Assembly: GCA_025617745.1 (NCBI GenBank)
Contig: CM046854.1
Coordinates: forward strand, 56,632,258-56,696,257
DNA length: 64,000 bases
Direction: 5' to 3'
Source of the DNA: Heliocidaris erythrogramma
Lineage: Eukaryota; Echinodermata; Echinoidea; Camarodonta; Echinometridae
Positions 1 through 13,000 of this stretch are shown here, in pieces. Under the pieces are notes generated by a model. The model was not told the DNA's origin. It was given only the letters and a program-made list of their open reading frames with translations, and did not search any database. How positions within the stretch are numbered: position 1 is the stretch's first letter; every line of letters starts with the position of its first letter. The position numbers and the translations under genes were made by a program.

Positions 1-99
1 ATTTAGAGCAGATCATATTGTTTACATAGTGAATTTACGACACAACATAGTTCATGTTATCTACTTGACTCCCATGACTAAACTGGATTGCAAGAAGCA

Positions 100-178
100 T
101 TCGTTAGTCCATCGGTAACGTCAGCGCCACTCAATCAGCGGAACTGGTTCGAGGCTCGCCACGGTCACATTTTTTTTG
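100..178 (+). other. tRNA-like remnant, possibly a SINE head
   Basis: A box-A-like stretch (TTAGTCCATCGG, 104-115) is followed about 30 bases later by a box-B-like stretch (GGTTCGAGGCT, 146-156) and then by a T run starting at 170, the usual RNA polymerase III stop. The spacing fits a tRNA or a tRNA-derived SINE head. I could not fold a convincing cloverleaf and no SINE body is recognisable after the T run, so this is a decayed remnant at best. Confidence 0.35.
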
Positions 179-1364
179 CTGGTAAATTAGCACACTACAA
201 GTGCTATAAACAGCATTTCAGGTGCAGTCACTATACATGCCCCTAAAAGTCGCACTTTAGTTTTTACAGTGTACATCGACGAAAACCACGACGTAAATAT
301 CACGTCATTTTGTAACACTTTCTGCTATCAGGGTTCTTACCACAAAAATAACACTATCAGTAACCACTCTTGGTCTAATAATTTTTTTTCCATGGCTGTA
401 TACTGATGGATAATTATTATACAAATTTTACCTCTTACATTCGTCCTATCTTTCCACAAGAAACGTCCTCGTTTCAAAATAATACAATGATTTTCATCTG
501 TTAGGCAAATGTGTCCAGAGAAAAATTGGGGAGGAGCAATTATTCCTATTTGTAGAACAGAAATTTATACAACAATTGCTATACTGTAGCAAAAAGAAAA
601 AAACGCATAACATATTCTGACATAAGCTACTGTAAATTAGGATGGGCTGACCAGTACACATTCCTGGCCAGACCATGATAAAATGGTCAGCATTACAACA
701 GCTGCTGGGACTTTCATTGGAAATTGAAATGTGAAATTTCCAAAGAAGCATTACTAGGTGGACGACATGAGCTCCTATGAACTTTTAAGGATTATGGGTA
801 ACAGTATCTACTTGTTCAATTTAGAAAGTGAAAGTTCGATTATGCAGAAATGTTGGGTGATAGACCAATAAACCAAAACACTGAACCGAACCTTTAACCG
901 ATCAAAAATAAAGGGGAGATAGTAGAATAACGTAACAGATCAAAAATATACTCAAAAGATACTACACTACATGGATTATAATTGGTATATAAGCAAATAA
1001 ACAAATCTAAGACCAATCAATACATGGAAAACTTATCAAAACATCTTAATATATCTAACTTGCTACAAGAAACGTAGAATACCAAGAAACATTGAAAACA
1101 AATGAACAGAAAATATAGATAACACTGATCATGTACATATAGGCCCATATGTAGTTGACGTAAAACAAGTGAGATTCCAGCAAGATGAAAAAAAAAAGAA
1201 AGCCTTCTTGGAATAAATATGTGAAACATGATATTAAGTCTCACTTCCTGTCCGAAAAAAAAAAATAATTATGTAGCAATTAATAGTAAAAATAAAACTA
1301 AAGTAAAAGTATCAAGTATTTGGCTCAAAAAACCTAAATAAGGCAACGAAAATAGTCAAATCAT
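179..1364. other. No gene recognised
   Basis: AT-rich sequence with short open stretches on both strands that lack any recognisable motif, splice-bounded exon or repeat structure. It probably belongs to intergenic DNA or to the degraded 5' flank of the LINE that follows. Confidence 0.5.
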
Positions 1365-2285
1365 GTGCACACTGAGCTATATGCAATGTACAAAAATTTC
1401 GAAAATATTCATGACTTTATTACCAAGCATATAAACGTTAATTTGTCAATATATGGATTCAGCGAAACCTGGATACATCCATTGACACCAAAGGAATTAT
1501 TTCATCTGGAAAATTATACATTTTTTCATTGTGACAGAACAAAAAGTAGAGGTGGTGGAGTAGCCATGTTAATCCACAATTCATTAAATATAACAGAAAG
1601 AGCAGATATAACTCTTGCCCAAAATTTATGCGAGTCTCTCTTTGTTGAAATTAATACATGTAATCAGAAAAAAATATTAGTCGGAATTATTTATCGTGAT
1701 CCTAGTTCAACTGTAAGTGATTTTAATAATGATGTAAATACATGCCTTAGTAAATTGATGAATGAAAACAAGGACATATATTTTATGGGTGACTGGAATA
1801 TAAACTTATTAAATAACTCATCAGTTGCAAACGTCAATGAATTTCTGAATATTATGTATAACAATTCTTTCTGACCGTTAATTAACAGGCCAACACGAAT
1901 AACATTATGCTCAACAACTTTAATTGACAATATATTCACCAATGTATGTGAAAAACAAGTTTCTTCAGGAATATTGTATGACGATACAACTGACCATTTG
2001 CCCATTTTTTCAATTACCCATAATACAAGGTCCTACCCTAAAGCTGATGCCAATGAGAATTTTTCTAAGATGTGTGTAAACAAAGAAAATATTGACAGTT
2101 TTAACAAAATGTTAATCTCTTTTGATTGGAATAATGTATTATCAGTAAGTAGCGCAGATGATGCATATAATAAATTTCTTGAAGTATTCAAAACGGCATT
2201 TAACATTAATTGTCAAGTTAAAAAAAAACACCAAGACTTCGGCCAAAAAGCCTTGGGGAACAATCGGATTGTTAAAAAGTATTAA
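1365..2285 (+). pseudogene. LINE endonuclease (EEP) domain, broken
   Basis: Translation shows the start of an exo/endo/phosphatase fold: KNFENIHDF resembles the N-terminal Asn-containing strand, then GFSETWI (the catalytic Glu), a glycine-rich RGGGVAMLI strand, VGIIYRDP, MGDWNIN (the catalytic Asp-x-Asn) and TDHLPIF (the final Asp-His). This enzyme nicks target DNA to prime reverse transcription. One TGA at 1872-1874 interrupts an otherwise open frame that continues into the DHLP motif. A frame change follows near an A-run at about 2220, where a basic linker (2230-2450) is read in a different frame. Confidence 0.8.
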
Positions 2286-2462
2286 TAAGAAAAATCGTCT
2301 TCATAAACTTTTTTGCCAAAAACGTACTATATTAGCTGAAATTAAATATAAGAAATATCGACATAAATTAAATCGACTCCTAAGATCAGCTCGTATTATT
2401 AATGTGACTTATTATTCAAGAATAAACATAATCTTAGAAAAGTTTGGCAAATCATTACCGAT

Positions 2463-4239
2463 TTGATGTTTAAGAAAAATAACCAAAACTTTCCTTTATA
2501 TTTTATGAAAAATAATATCAAAGTTTGTAATAATGAAGAAATCGTAAATGAATTTCATAATTTCTTTTCAAATATTGCTGTAAATACTTTAAAGAAAGCC
2601 GTCCATACCCCAAATAATCATTTTAGTCATTACCTTAAAAATCCTTGTCAATCCTCTATATATTTTTATCCGACCAATGAATCAGAAATCATTAAAATTG
2701 TTAAGGAATTAAAAATGAGTTATAGCACTGTCTTTGATGATATCAGTACTTTTATTATTAAAAAGTAATCTATTCCATATTAACTCCTCTAGTCGATATA
2801 TTTAATATATCCTTATGTTCTGGAATAGTACCTAATAGTTTAAAAATTGGTAAGATCATCCCAGTTTTCAAAAAAGGCGATAAACATTCCTTTTCTAACT
2901 ATCGACCAATCACATTATTATCATGCTTCTCTAAAATCCTGGAAAAAATTGTTTACAAAAGATTAATTTCTCATTTGGATAGTAACAAAATATTAAACGA
3001 GTATCAGTATGGTTTTAGAAGAGGTCATTCCTGTGAACATGCATTAATTGATTTAAATAATACTATTTTAACGAATATGAATAATAACTATCACTCATTT
3101 GGTATATTTTTAGACCTATCAAAAGCCTTCGACCTCATAGATCATAATATACTTTTAAATAAATTATTCCATTATGGTATTAGGGGTACAGTGTGGGAAT
3201 GGTTCCAGAGCTACTTAGTAGATCGACGTAATTACACTTCATTTAACAACCATAATTCTCAATATTCGACAGCCCAGCCCAAGGCTCCATACTGGGCCCG
3301 CTCCTCTTCCTTATTTATATAAATGATTTATGTTCAGCATCTTCATTCTTTAGTTATGTTTTATTTGCAGACGATACAACTATAATTTCAACCCACAGCA
3401 ACTTTACCTACTTACTAGAAAAAAACAAACAATGAATTATGCAAAGTATGTGATTGGTTCGATGCTAACAAACTCATTGTCAATTATGATAAAACAAATT
3501 ATATGTATTTACGAAAACCCCATATATCGAAGAATGTATCTTTTAACTTCCATATCAAAATTAGAGATGTAAATTTAAATTTGGTCAGTTCTGTCAAATT
3601 CTTAGGATTTATACTTGATGATAAATTATCTTTCAATGAACACCGGTTTTTTGTCAGTAATAAGATTTCAAAGAATATAGGTATACTAGCTAAATTACGT
3701 ACTACTCTTACTGAAAAACATCTGTTTATGCTTTATAATTCCTTATTACTTCCTTATATTTATTATGGCAATATTACTTGGGCAAGTTGTGGACTACAAA
3801 ATTAAACCCCATACACATACTCCAAAAAAGGGCTTTACGTATTTGTTCGAATTCCCCCTACTTAGCTCCGTCACGCCCAATATTTGCTAAATTAAACACG
3901 TTGACTATTTTCGATATTCATAAAATTCAAATTTCGATTCTGATGTTCCATGTTAAACATAAGTTAGCACCCCTTAATATAACTAATTTATTTCAGTATA
4001 ATAAAGACTACCATCAATATAATACTCGTTCCCACTCTAAATTCCATCATCCCTTAGCACTCAACCAGCCATCTCTTTACGCATTTAAATCTGCTGGTCC
4101 TCGAATATGGAATTCATTACCTTCTAATGTAATTTCAAGTACTAATGTCACTTCATTCAAAACCAAGCAATATCTACTTATGCAAAATAACTATTATAAG
4201 CTCGACCTCCACCCCCTCCCCTTCCCCATTCCCTGTTGA
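2463..4239 (+). pseudogene. LINE reverse transcriptase region, broken
   Basis: Motifs occur in the expected order: an N-terminal segment with FHNFFSNIA (about 2550), IIPVFKKGDK and NYRPITLLS (2860-2930), YGFRRGHSCEHAL (3009-3047), the motif A strand LDLSKAFD (3113-3136), then FADDTT (3367-3384), the catalytic YxDD-type box, and VKFLGFILDD (3590-3620). A typical C-terminal end with NTRSHSKFHHP and an RIWNSLP-like box follows (4020-4125). The pieces lie in several frames. It copies the LINE RNA at the nicked target site in active relatives. Neighbouring endonuclease and tail belong to the same element. Confidence 0.85.
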
Positions 4240-4499
4240 ATTATCAGTTTTTTTTCTTTACCTTTTAAGTTGTTGATTTGTTTTCTTTAAGAATTATTTT
4301 ATAGTTATATGCTATGCATTTATGTACTTTATCTTTTATGTATTGGGTGCCCCATTTATCAAGCATGTGCTTTTAGGGGCATCCTAATCATTTAAACTGC
4401 ATTTGCAATGTTTGTAACATGTATGATTTGTATATTTGATTTGATTTTAAATGATTGAATAAACCAAACTGAAACTGAACTAAAACTTAAACTAAAAAT

Positions 4500-5110
4500 G
4501 AAAAACAAATATAATTTTTGCCAATACGTACTTTGCATTTAAAGTGATTGGGTAACATTGTGGAGGCTTGATAAAATGTGAGCTGTCTGGCATTACATGC
4601 TATCAGTGTATGTAATATGGTGTAAAAATGAAGCCCATGTGAAAAAAGCACTAAAATGGGAGTATTCAGTCCCAGATATCTTAATAATAGCATTATATAT
4701 GTAAAAACCTATCTATGCCTGCATATTTATTTATGGTTCTGAACATCATTATACAAGACAGATATCAAAATTCAACAATTTATAAAATAAAGCCTCCACA
4801 AAGTTACCGAATGCCTTTAACAAAAATATCACAAATAAAATGTGATCATAAAGAATAATGGTGTATACTATTGCATTAAAAATTTTGGGAAAAGACTGCC
4901 ACAAAAGCCTAAACCCTTTACGGGAAGTTTGAGATAACTAGTGTTAACAATACAGTATTATTTATCAGGAGCATACAAATACGTTCCAACGATTCTCAAA
5001 CAATGATAATGCTCATGATACTAGGCATGGAGCTAAACTTTGTCAGGACGGGTGCCATTTTATACTATTTTAATCTTTTACAAAAATCATAATAGTGAAA
5101 ATAAAAGAAA
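4500..5110. other. No gene recognised
   Basis: AT-rich sequence after the LINE tail. I see no exon, repeat boundary or RNA gene in it. Confidence 0.5.
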
Positions 5111-5119
5111 AAAAAGATA

Positions 5120-5560
5120 TTTCAATAGTATTATATTTTTACCCACGCCGATGAAATCGGCAGGGTTATGTAAAGGGCTCCGTATGTTTGTTTTTTTGTC
5201 AAGATAACAAGAGAACGGGTGAACGGATTTGCACCAAATTTTCAGGGAATGTTCAGAAAGTGAAGGAAAGAATCGATTAGATTTTGGTGATGATTGGTTG
5301 ACCCCTGCACATTCTGTGTGACCTTGAAGTTTTGACCCTGTAGTAAAGTATAGGAACTTCAGTTCAGATAGTGACAGGAAAGAAACTAGAAAGATTGATG
5401 ACCCCAAACTTCGCCTGCAGATGCAGAAATATTTTGGCCAATCAAAACACTCATTACTTCGTCTCACCAAAAGTCTATTTCAGGTTTATGAATTTTAGAA
5501 GTCTTTTAGACCCATTATTTGCCATTTCACTTCAAATCCGTACGAGCCTGCAATGAATAT
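5120..5560 (+). repeat. Possible dispersed repeat of unknown class
   Basis: The text around 5200-5330, with phrases such as AGAGAACGGGTGAACGG and CACCAAATTTTCAGGG, resembles a dispersed repeat I associate with several marine invertebrate genomes, but no second copy is present in the window. A possible partner of the outer motif ACCCACGCC occurs inverted near 6630 (GGCGTGGGT). Ends and class are not established. Confidence 0.3.
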
Positions 5561-7230
5561 TCAAAGCCAACGTATCCCAGCAACAAGGGATTGCGCGCGA
5601 TACCTTTTTTAACTACAAATTCATTTAGATTCAGGCTACCCTACCCCTACGGCTTCTCCTCTATTTCTTATCTTCTGTGCATTTCTGTTTATTTTCCCCG
5701 GTTCTTTCCACTTTGTTGTGGAAGTTTTTGTGATTTATTTTATCCTGGTGGACGTGTAGTACGTGATTTTAATAGTTTTCGGTGAAAATCTGGTGAGTTT
5801 GTTCGACGTGAGTGAGTCTATCGCACTCGCGAGCGTTCGCGTGTGTTGATCTGAGTGAGTGGGCTGTGTAGCTAGCTGTACGTACATAACTATACACAGC
5901 GCTGTCGCGAAGTGACGGCGATCTGGTCGGGCTAGGGAGTACATAACCCCAGGGAGTACAGTGCCTGTGCCTTACTGACTGTAGTAGGATTGAACTTTTT
6001 TCTTTGGGTTATAACGGTCCTGTCATTTGAGATTTGAGTTAGTTTATAACTCATTTATGTCTGTTTGAGTGGATTTCGTAGTTGTAAAATATATACAAAC
6101 ACTGTATTTCTTTTTAATTTGTGTGGATTTGCAAAATTTGGTGGCTGATCGAGGTTCGCCGAATACATGCACGCCAGTATCCACTTTGACTTTGTTGATG
6201 GGTGGTGACTGAGCTGAGTGAGTAAGCTCTGTGCCTCGCATGCATTTTGAAGTCGAGATCCAACTTATTTTGTCGTCATATTTATTTTATCCAAGCCCGA
6301 TGAAAAAAAAACAACAACCCCAATTGCAATGTAATTTAAAGATAGAACATGAATACATTTACTAACACTGAATACAAATTGCTAACATTTTTTTTTCTCA
6401 CCACGCCACGCTCTCTGACATGTCTAATCAATTACTTTTAGGGGAGGGATGTTTCAATAATAAAATATCTTTTTCAGAAGAATTTTTTCAAGGGTGGGGA
6501 CACACAAAGCTATGACCTGGATATGGCAAAATTTATTGGGGGGGCGGGGAGATGTGCCTCTTGTTATCCCCTTTGAATGGCTACTGCTTACAAAAATAAT
6601 CGCAACAAAACAAAACCTATTGGGTTAAGGCGTGGGTCTGCCGCCTTTGACGGCCTTTCTAGTTTCATTTTGTTTTTTGGATTAAAATCTCTTTGTGAAA
6701 AGAAAATATTAAAGAAATAACTAAAATTCTTTGGTGATAATATTTAACTCATTGCCATTTAACACGAAGCAACAACAAAAGTACAGATTTAAACATTGAA
6801 TTATCTATTTATCATGAAACAGTAGACGATAAGCTATAGGACGAGAAGATTCAGAGCCAACACATCGAGCGAAATTGAATAATTCAAAAAAAAAAAAAAT
6901 CTCACCATAGCATTGAAACTTGCTATAACTGTTAGTATTGCATGAAAAAATATAAATTTGCATATTATATATACTGAAGTTATAGACAATTACTCAAAAG
7001 CCTAAACTGTTCTGGCAAATTGAAAGGGAGTGGGGAAAACCGAGGAAGGCAAAAGTAATTCAAATGGTAGCCAGCCATTTAAATAAGCTGTACCTTTTAG
7101 CATGCTTCGAACAAAAGATAAATTTCATATAAATGTTAAATACGAGTGCGCAGCTAGTTATCACAGAAAAGGAAAATACATCCGAAGCCACCATTGAATC
7201 AGAAAAGACTCATGAGCATGGATTTCGAGT
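5561..7230. other. No gene recognised; CpG-rich patch at 5790-5960
   Basis: The patch 5790-5960 is richer in CpG than its surroundings (repeated CGCGAGCG, CGTTCGCGTG type text) and could be an old promoter-like or 5' UTR-like segment, but no splice donor, start codon context or TATA box stands out. The rest is AT-rich with A and T runs. Confidence 0.4.
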
Positions 7231-7231
7231 A

Positions 7232-7233
<2 letters not shown>

Positions 7234-7264
<31 letters not shown>
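7234..7264. repeat. Poly-G run of about 31 bases
   Basis: An unbroken G tract, one of dozens of long G or C runs in the window. A C run follows at about 7377-7389. Confidence 0.95.
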
Positions 7265-7265
<1 letters not shown>

Positions 7266-7624
7266 CGAGCATAATCAGGGCCCTTAACCGGATGTAGCCA
7301 TTCTATTATGATAAGATTTTACAAATGGGGGACCTGGACCATGAGGTGCGGGATGGAATGTACTATCATCCGCCTCCCCCCCCCCCCCCGTCCAATATTT
7401 TGGACAAAATAAATAAGAATTATGATACATTTACTTAAAACTAATGCTTATCCAAAAGGATTAAGTTTTATCTTAAAATATCATCACATTAATGATTAGA
7501 AGTAAGGAAATAAGGAATGCCAAATTTCAATGCGAAAATGCAAGTTTTATAGACAGATTTTGAAAAAGCCCTGTGGTAGCAGAATACCCCTTCCAACACC
7601 CTCCCCCGGCTCGGTCGCTTTGCT

Positions 7625-7759
7625 CAGTTGCGTATCTAGGGGGCAGGGGCACGTGCCCTGGCGGCACTGGGAGGGGCGCAAAGGAGATATACATTTTGGC
7701 ACTCGGGGGTGTAACTTCATTGGTTGCCTCTGGCGCCATAATCCCTAGATACGCTACTG
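7625..7759. mobile_element. Short hAT-like MITE (135 bp)
   Basis: Terminal inverted repeats CAGTTGCGTATCTAGGG (start) and CCCTAGATACGCTACTG (end) match at 16 of 17 positions. The flanking octamers GCTTTGCT and TCTTTTCT agree at six of eight bases, consistent with an aged 8-bp target duplication. The CAG...CTG ends fit the hAT superfamily. It has no coding capacity. Confidence 0.7.
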
Positions 7760-8431
7760 TCTTTTCTCCCTCGCCGGCTGGTCATCCCCCCCCCCCCCCC
7801 CCCCAAAGTCATGAACACGGATCGACACCCCTGCACATGGAGGTCAGAAAGGATGGAGGGGTGGGTAGAAGTCAAGATCAGGAAAAAAAATGATAAGTTT
7901 TCCACAAGACTATCGCTAATTAGAGTGCGCGGGGGGGGGGGGGGGAGTGGAACCCAACGCAGCTGGGATCGGCGTAGAAGAGTTAGGAAAGAAGATGGGG
8001 ATGTGTGGAACAGAAGGAAATGAAGCAGAGGAAACTGGGCGAGAGTACATGTCATATTTCAATTTAAATCATGCTAAACAAGAAATGTGAAATACTAGGG
8101 CAGCAACAGAGGTGAAATTGAATCAAAAGGTAGGGTGCACGGATATGGAATAATGCGGAAATAGAGACAAAGAATATCGAACGAAACTTAAAGGATTACA
8201 GACATTAAAAATCAGGGATAATAAAGTCGAATGTGTAACATGGTGAGAAATCAAGAAGGGAAAACTTATACTCAGCTGCACAGGTCGTAATGCAGGCATA
8301 CATGTAACAAAATAAACAAATTGACGAAAATTTAATGTCCAAAACTTGTTCACATCTTTTGAGTAGCCGAGAGGTTGAGAGCAGGAACCAACAACCATCC
8401 CTCATGAAAACAGGAGGGTATAATTTAAGCG

Positions 8432-8716
8432 AGACAGTCACACTATGAACACGATGACAAAAGAGAGGGGACAAAATATACAGCTCCTCATTGTATCCTC
8501 CACAGTTGTTCTGGTAAACAAAAGAACATTCCTTCATTGCTATTATGTAAAATAAGTAGAACAGGTTAATATGCATGTGACACCTGTTCTACATATTTTT
8601 ACATAATAGCAATGAAGGGATGTTCTTTTGTCTACCAGAGCAAGTGTAGAAGGTACATTGAGGAGATGTATATTTTGTCCGCTTCTTTGTTCGCCATGTT
8701 CATAGTGTCAGCGAGC
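8432..8716. mobile_element. Foldback element with about 135-bp arms
   Basis: The left arm (from GACAGTCACACTATGAACA at about 8432) and the right arm (to GTTCATAGTGTCAGCG at about 8716) are inverted copies. The inner part is best preserved: AACATTCCTTCATTGC and GCAATGAAGGGATGTT around a short loop near 8565-8580. The outer part has diverged more. It is a palindromic, non-coding MITE or foldback; the superfamily is not clear because the ends are worn. Confidence 0.75.
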
Positions 8717-9640
8717 CAAAAGGGAGGTAGATCTGTGTTGAGTGTTTTGTTGTCCATAGAATAGTTGACGGCAAATCATGCAGGAAGTTGTGAGAAACAA
8801 TCGTAGAGTTCGCAAAAACAGATAAAAACTGAAATCGAACGTCAATGAAACATCCAGGCAGGAGGGAAGCCAGAAGGAGGGAAGCCAGAAGGAGGGAAGC
8901 CAGAAGGAGAAAATATCGAAGAAAAAAAATCGATGATAAGAATAGTTGGGAAGCCAGCCAGAAGTGAAGAAGCAAGGAGGACAGAAAGGTGGAGTCGTGC
9001 ACCAACCAGCTGACCAGCAACGATGGCGATGATGATGACGATAACGATGACGATGACAATTAACGTGGGCGCTGACTCCGAGCCAACCAGGAGGATGACA
9101 GGCAGGGCCGGATAGGGCAGAAACAGGTTCAGTCAGAAATCAAACATGAACGGAAAACGGGACATCCAGGAACATTAAAGAAGTATTGTAGCAATTTAAC
9201 AAAAATCAGGATCAGGAATAGTATACTATGCAAATGCTTTATTATAAATTCCATGCAGGATAGGTAACCAACAGATGGGTGATGAGAGCTATACTTGTAC
9301 AGCAATGATCATGAAGGAAAAATAGCTGTAACTGTTCATAAAATTAGTGGGCACTCCAATTCCCACTCTCGAAATCAGCACAAAGAATCCATCAAAAAAT
9401 AGAAAGTCTCCAGAAGAGTAGATCATAGACCACAGTTAGCATCAGCAGGAAAATCAGCAAAATATAACAATGACGATGAAACGAGCGGGATGGCGTCAAC
9501 CGCTTATACCGCTGCTACCACTGCTACCGTACTGTAACACTCTAGAATAAGTGTTCTTCAATGATGAATGCATGGTGGTGCGTGGAGGTGGAGTGTTAAT
9601 CACAACAGATGACTATATGAAGACGAAATCATAGTGTTCA
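8717..9640. other. No gene recognised
   Basis: Contains a short tandem repeat of AGGAGGGAAGCCAGA (about three units, 8870-8910) and a GATGAC-type tract at 9025-9058. No exon on either strand is supported. Confidence 0.5.
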
Positions 9641-9653
9641 AGATAATCTTTAA

Positions 9654-9659
9654 TTTATT
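9654..9659 (-). terminator. Candidate polyadenylation signal of the Ig receptor gene
   Basis: Read on the minus strand this is AATAAA, about 360 bases after the predicted stop codon of the Ig receptor gene. No competing AATAAA is seen closer to the stop in the same orientation. Assignment is by position only. Confidence 0.4.
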
Positions 9660-9834
9660 ATTGGAATATTCAAGTTCCCTAGGAAGCAGTTCTAACTTTG
9701 TACTCCTATAGACCTAGGTATAACTCCATCAATATAGATTGGCAGAGTATTAAAAGTCTACACCGCTTGGTGGACTAAGAAGAGAGAACTCACATTCTGA
9801 AATTCTTCAACTACGTATATATATATCTATATAT

Positions 9835-9838
<4 letters not shown>

Positions 9839-9866
<28 letters not shown>
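9839..9866. repeat. TA dinucleotide microsatellite
   Basis: Alternating TA tract in the predicted 3' UTR of the Ig receptor gene; a shorter imperfect TA stretch precedes it. Confidence 0.9.
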
Positions 9867-9868
<2 letters not shown>

Positions 9869-10018
9869 TCTGTACCCAGTAGGGGAACAAAGAGTTGGCT
9901 GTGTGTGTCCAGAGAGGAAGTGAGTGGTCAGAAGGAATGTAAACAAGAACACCACCTGTACCTCGTAAATAAACTCTTCTGAGAAGGTGGGGGACTTGCA
10001 TATACTGATGGTTAATTA

Positions 10019-10050
10019 TCAATTTTCCCTCGTACAGTATTTTAACAACA
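10019..10050 (-). CDS. Ig receptor exon 7: C-terminus and stop codon
   Basis: An excellent acceptor (polypyrimidine tract ending GTTTAACAG at 10051-10070) leads into VLLKYCTREN and a TGA at 10021-10019. Phase matches exon 6. The coding part is only 32 bases, so this exon rests on its splice site and phase; an alternative last exon further downstream cannot be excluded. Confidence 0.65.
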
Positions 10051-13000
10051 CTGTTAAACAAAAAAACAGGTTTAACGTTGGATTTTGCACAGACAGAACT
10101 CCTTTCCTGACACCCCCCCCCCCCCTTACCGAAAAAGAGGGAGAAAAACGAGTTGGATAAAATATCGAGTCTTGTGGAGACTGATTTTAGCCATATCGCA
10201 CCCCTCCCTCTGTTTCTGTCTTTGTCTCCCCCTCTCTCTCTCTCTCTGCCATTTACATTACACGTCTACTGAAAAAACATGTTAAGATACATAAAACAAA
10301 TAGCAACCACTTTTACCTTCGTCCTTTCTCTCGTCTGTTTTCAGTAGTTGATAAATCCCCTTTCGTCTTCTCCAAATGAAGACTACAATTACTTTGAGAG
10401 AAAGAAATATCAAAGACTTAGATCATATGGACATGGATGCTGTCTTCTTCTTTTTATTTTCTTAAAAATGTCTTAGTAATTAAAGGCGTTACCATTGTTT
10501 AAACTACAGGTTAAAACATATTATCATAATCCCTTACGATATCCCTCTTTCATTTAGCAATAGAAAAAACGGAAAAGGGGTGACGAACATTTTCAATATT
10601 GTACTTAAATTTCAGGTCAAGTGCGTATTGAACTCTGCCATTTAAGACAAAATATGTGTGGCAGCCTTCGATACCCTGAGTGAATTTCTACACCATCAGC
10701 ATTACCCGCCCTCTCTCGTATATCAACTCCTGGATATACCATTGTTATCTTATGTTATGATGTATAATGCTTGTGTTTTTATTACTCAATAAAATTATTT
10801 AAACTTACCGATAATGATGGATATTAGGACAAAGGCACATAGGCCTATGGAAAGGATGATATCCACTGCAAACAAGAAAGATTTAAATTAAAAGTATGGG
10901 CAAAATATTGTTTTAATACAATTACTGTGATTATGAAACGAATATTTTGGATTGGGGGGCAAAGTTCTAAACAGTCAAAATTGACACAGTAATCAAATAA
11001 TGACTACCGTGTTACGAATCATTTAGAATATTTCGCTGTCTTTCAAAATATAGGGCAAGAGCCTGTTCAATTTCCCAGCACTTCATTTTCAGAAGAAAAA
11101 AATACTGCTTCTTATTTCCTAAAAGTGAATGGCATTCCCCCTACCCCCCCCCCCCCAAAAACAAATAATAATCAATCAATCAATCCATAAAATAAAAAAT
11201 AAAATTAAAAAAAAAATAATGTTTAATCACCTCCTCCTTCATCATTAATGTTTGCCTTTGAGAAAAATAGCTACTGCTGATGTTAATTCACCCGTAATAG
11301 TTTAAGAGGAGGTGCCTCTCTCTATCTATAACCGTATAATATGATTTTGAATACAGCACCTGCCAAATTACTGCCTCCAGGTTTAGGCAAGAAGCCTGTG
11401 ACATTTGTTGTCATAGCAGCTTCTGGAGTTGTAACAATTGGCATTGCAGTCACGGTGACACTTGTAGTTGACTCTCGTGTTGTAGCGGACAGTGTGGCAA
11501 CACAAACATACGGGTCAGCGCTCTGTATTGCAGTAATAGACGCCCTTACATCTTCTGTGACGCCATCCGGGTTGGTTGATCTTTGGAGTACCTGGGAGGT
11601 GATGGGAGTTCCCCTATGGGTCCAAGAAAGTGAGACAACCCCCCTGGTAGCACCCTTTGTTCGGCATGTCAGATTGGTGGACCCGAGTGGCAGGGTGCAT
11701 AGTTCAGTTATGCATTGGTCTATAGTTGGGAAGGAGCCTTGAGGTGGAACTGTATAGCAGATGAACAGAACACCAAGAACAAAAGTGAGAGAACATTAAT
11801 GTGCACTCAAAACAAAAACTGCGTAAAGTCAAGTACTCGGAACTTTGTTACTTTTTTTAACTTGACAATAATAATCAAAACCTAAAAATTAGAAATGGAA
11901 TGTTTTACTTAAATGAAACAAAACCATTCCATAAGGAACTGTTTATGTACTTATTTCAAAAGCAGAATAGACAGAATGTTATGGAGTTCCTATTTTAGGT
12001 AGCACAATGTCATGTATTTAATCATGTGTGGACTTGCTCCTGGAAATTACTAAGTTTGTATCTTTAAACATGTTAAATGTACATGTTTTGAATCTTTTGG
12101 ATTACAAGCTCTCGGAAACGGAAGAATTTGCGTTTGCGCATGGGTTCAATTTTTGCATACCCAAACCTCACATTAGCCGCAAAGAGGTGTTTGCGGAATT
12201 TGAACTCCTCTTTTGACAGCTTATGTGGCACAATCCTACTTGCAAGGATGACGCAGCTTCAGCCAAGGTGCGTTTGGCTGATCTCGTGCACTCGTATTGT
12301 GGCATACCTAACGACATGTCCGATTTCCATATGACGCTTGAATGTATGACGGCTGTGCGTGGTCTTAGGTCTAACAAAGACATTCATATTTGTAAACCCG
12401 ACAAAGGCACCAGTGTTGTTCTTTTGAATAAGCGTGATTATGTTGGTAAGATGATGGATGTTCTTGATGATGATTCCAAATTTCGGTGCATTGGTCCTGC
12501 ATGTAATCACGATCGGACCAGTTGCCTCAAGGGTAGGTTGCAGCGCTACCTGCTAGATTTGCATAAGGATGATCAGCTACCCCATAATAATTATGATAGC
12601 ATCCGCCCGCATGGCTCTCAGGGCCCCCGTATATAATGGTTTACCGAAGACGCATAAAGCCAATACTCCGCTCCGCCGGATTCTTTCCATGACTGGTTCA
12701 GCGCAGCATGAACTGGCTAGGTGCTTGAGCGATACTCAGACTATGCAATTAAGGACTCTTTTACATTTGCTCGGTCGGTTCGTTAGATGGTAATTAGTGA
12801 ATCTGTCTCTTTATGTTCATTTGATGTCTGTAGATTGTTCACCAACGTGCCACTTAAGGAGACCATTGATATCTGTGTCTCTGCCCTCTACCATGGTGAT
12901 TTGGATGAACCTCCGAATCTGTGTTTGCTGAACTAATGAAACATGCTACAAGTGCTGTCGAGTTTAGCTTTAATGATATCATGTATTCGCAGATCGATGG

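Larger units (their letters stand above)
1365..4495 (+). mobile_element. Decayed non-LTR retrotransposon (LINE), CR1/L2-like
   Basis: The order is apurinic-type endonuclease, linker, reverse transcriptase, C-terminal region and 3' UTR, as in Jockey-superfamily LINEs (CR1, L2, Crack, Daphne). The 3' end has GAATAAA-like sequence followed by imperfect CTGAAA/CTTAAA repeats near 4460-4495, the sort of short tandem tail these clades use instead of poly(A). The 5' end is not defined; it may be truncated just upstream of 1365. The protein is broken by at least five frame changes or stops, so the copy cannot move by itself. The exact clade cannot be settled by eye. Confidence 0.85.

Noticed and set aside
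8700-9059. Ser/Leu-rich minus-strand frame
   Set aside because: Arises from the GGAGGGAAGCCAGA repeat and GATGAC tract on the other strand.
11341-11742. 133-residue plus-strand open frame with hydrophobic segments
   Set aside because: It is the complementary shadow of Ig receptor exon 4, whose minus-strand frame has Ig motifs and matching splice phases.
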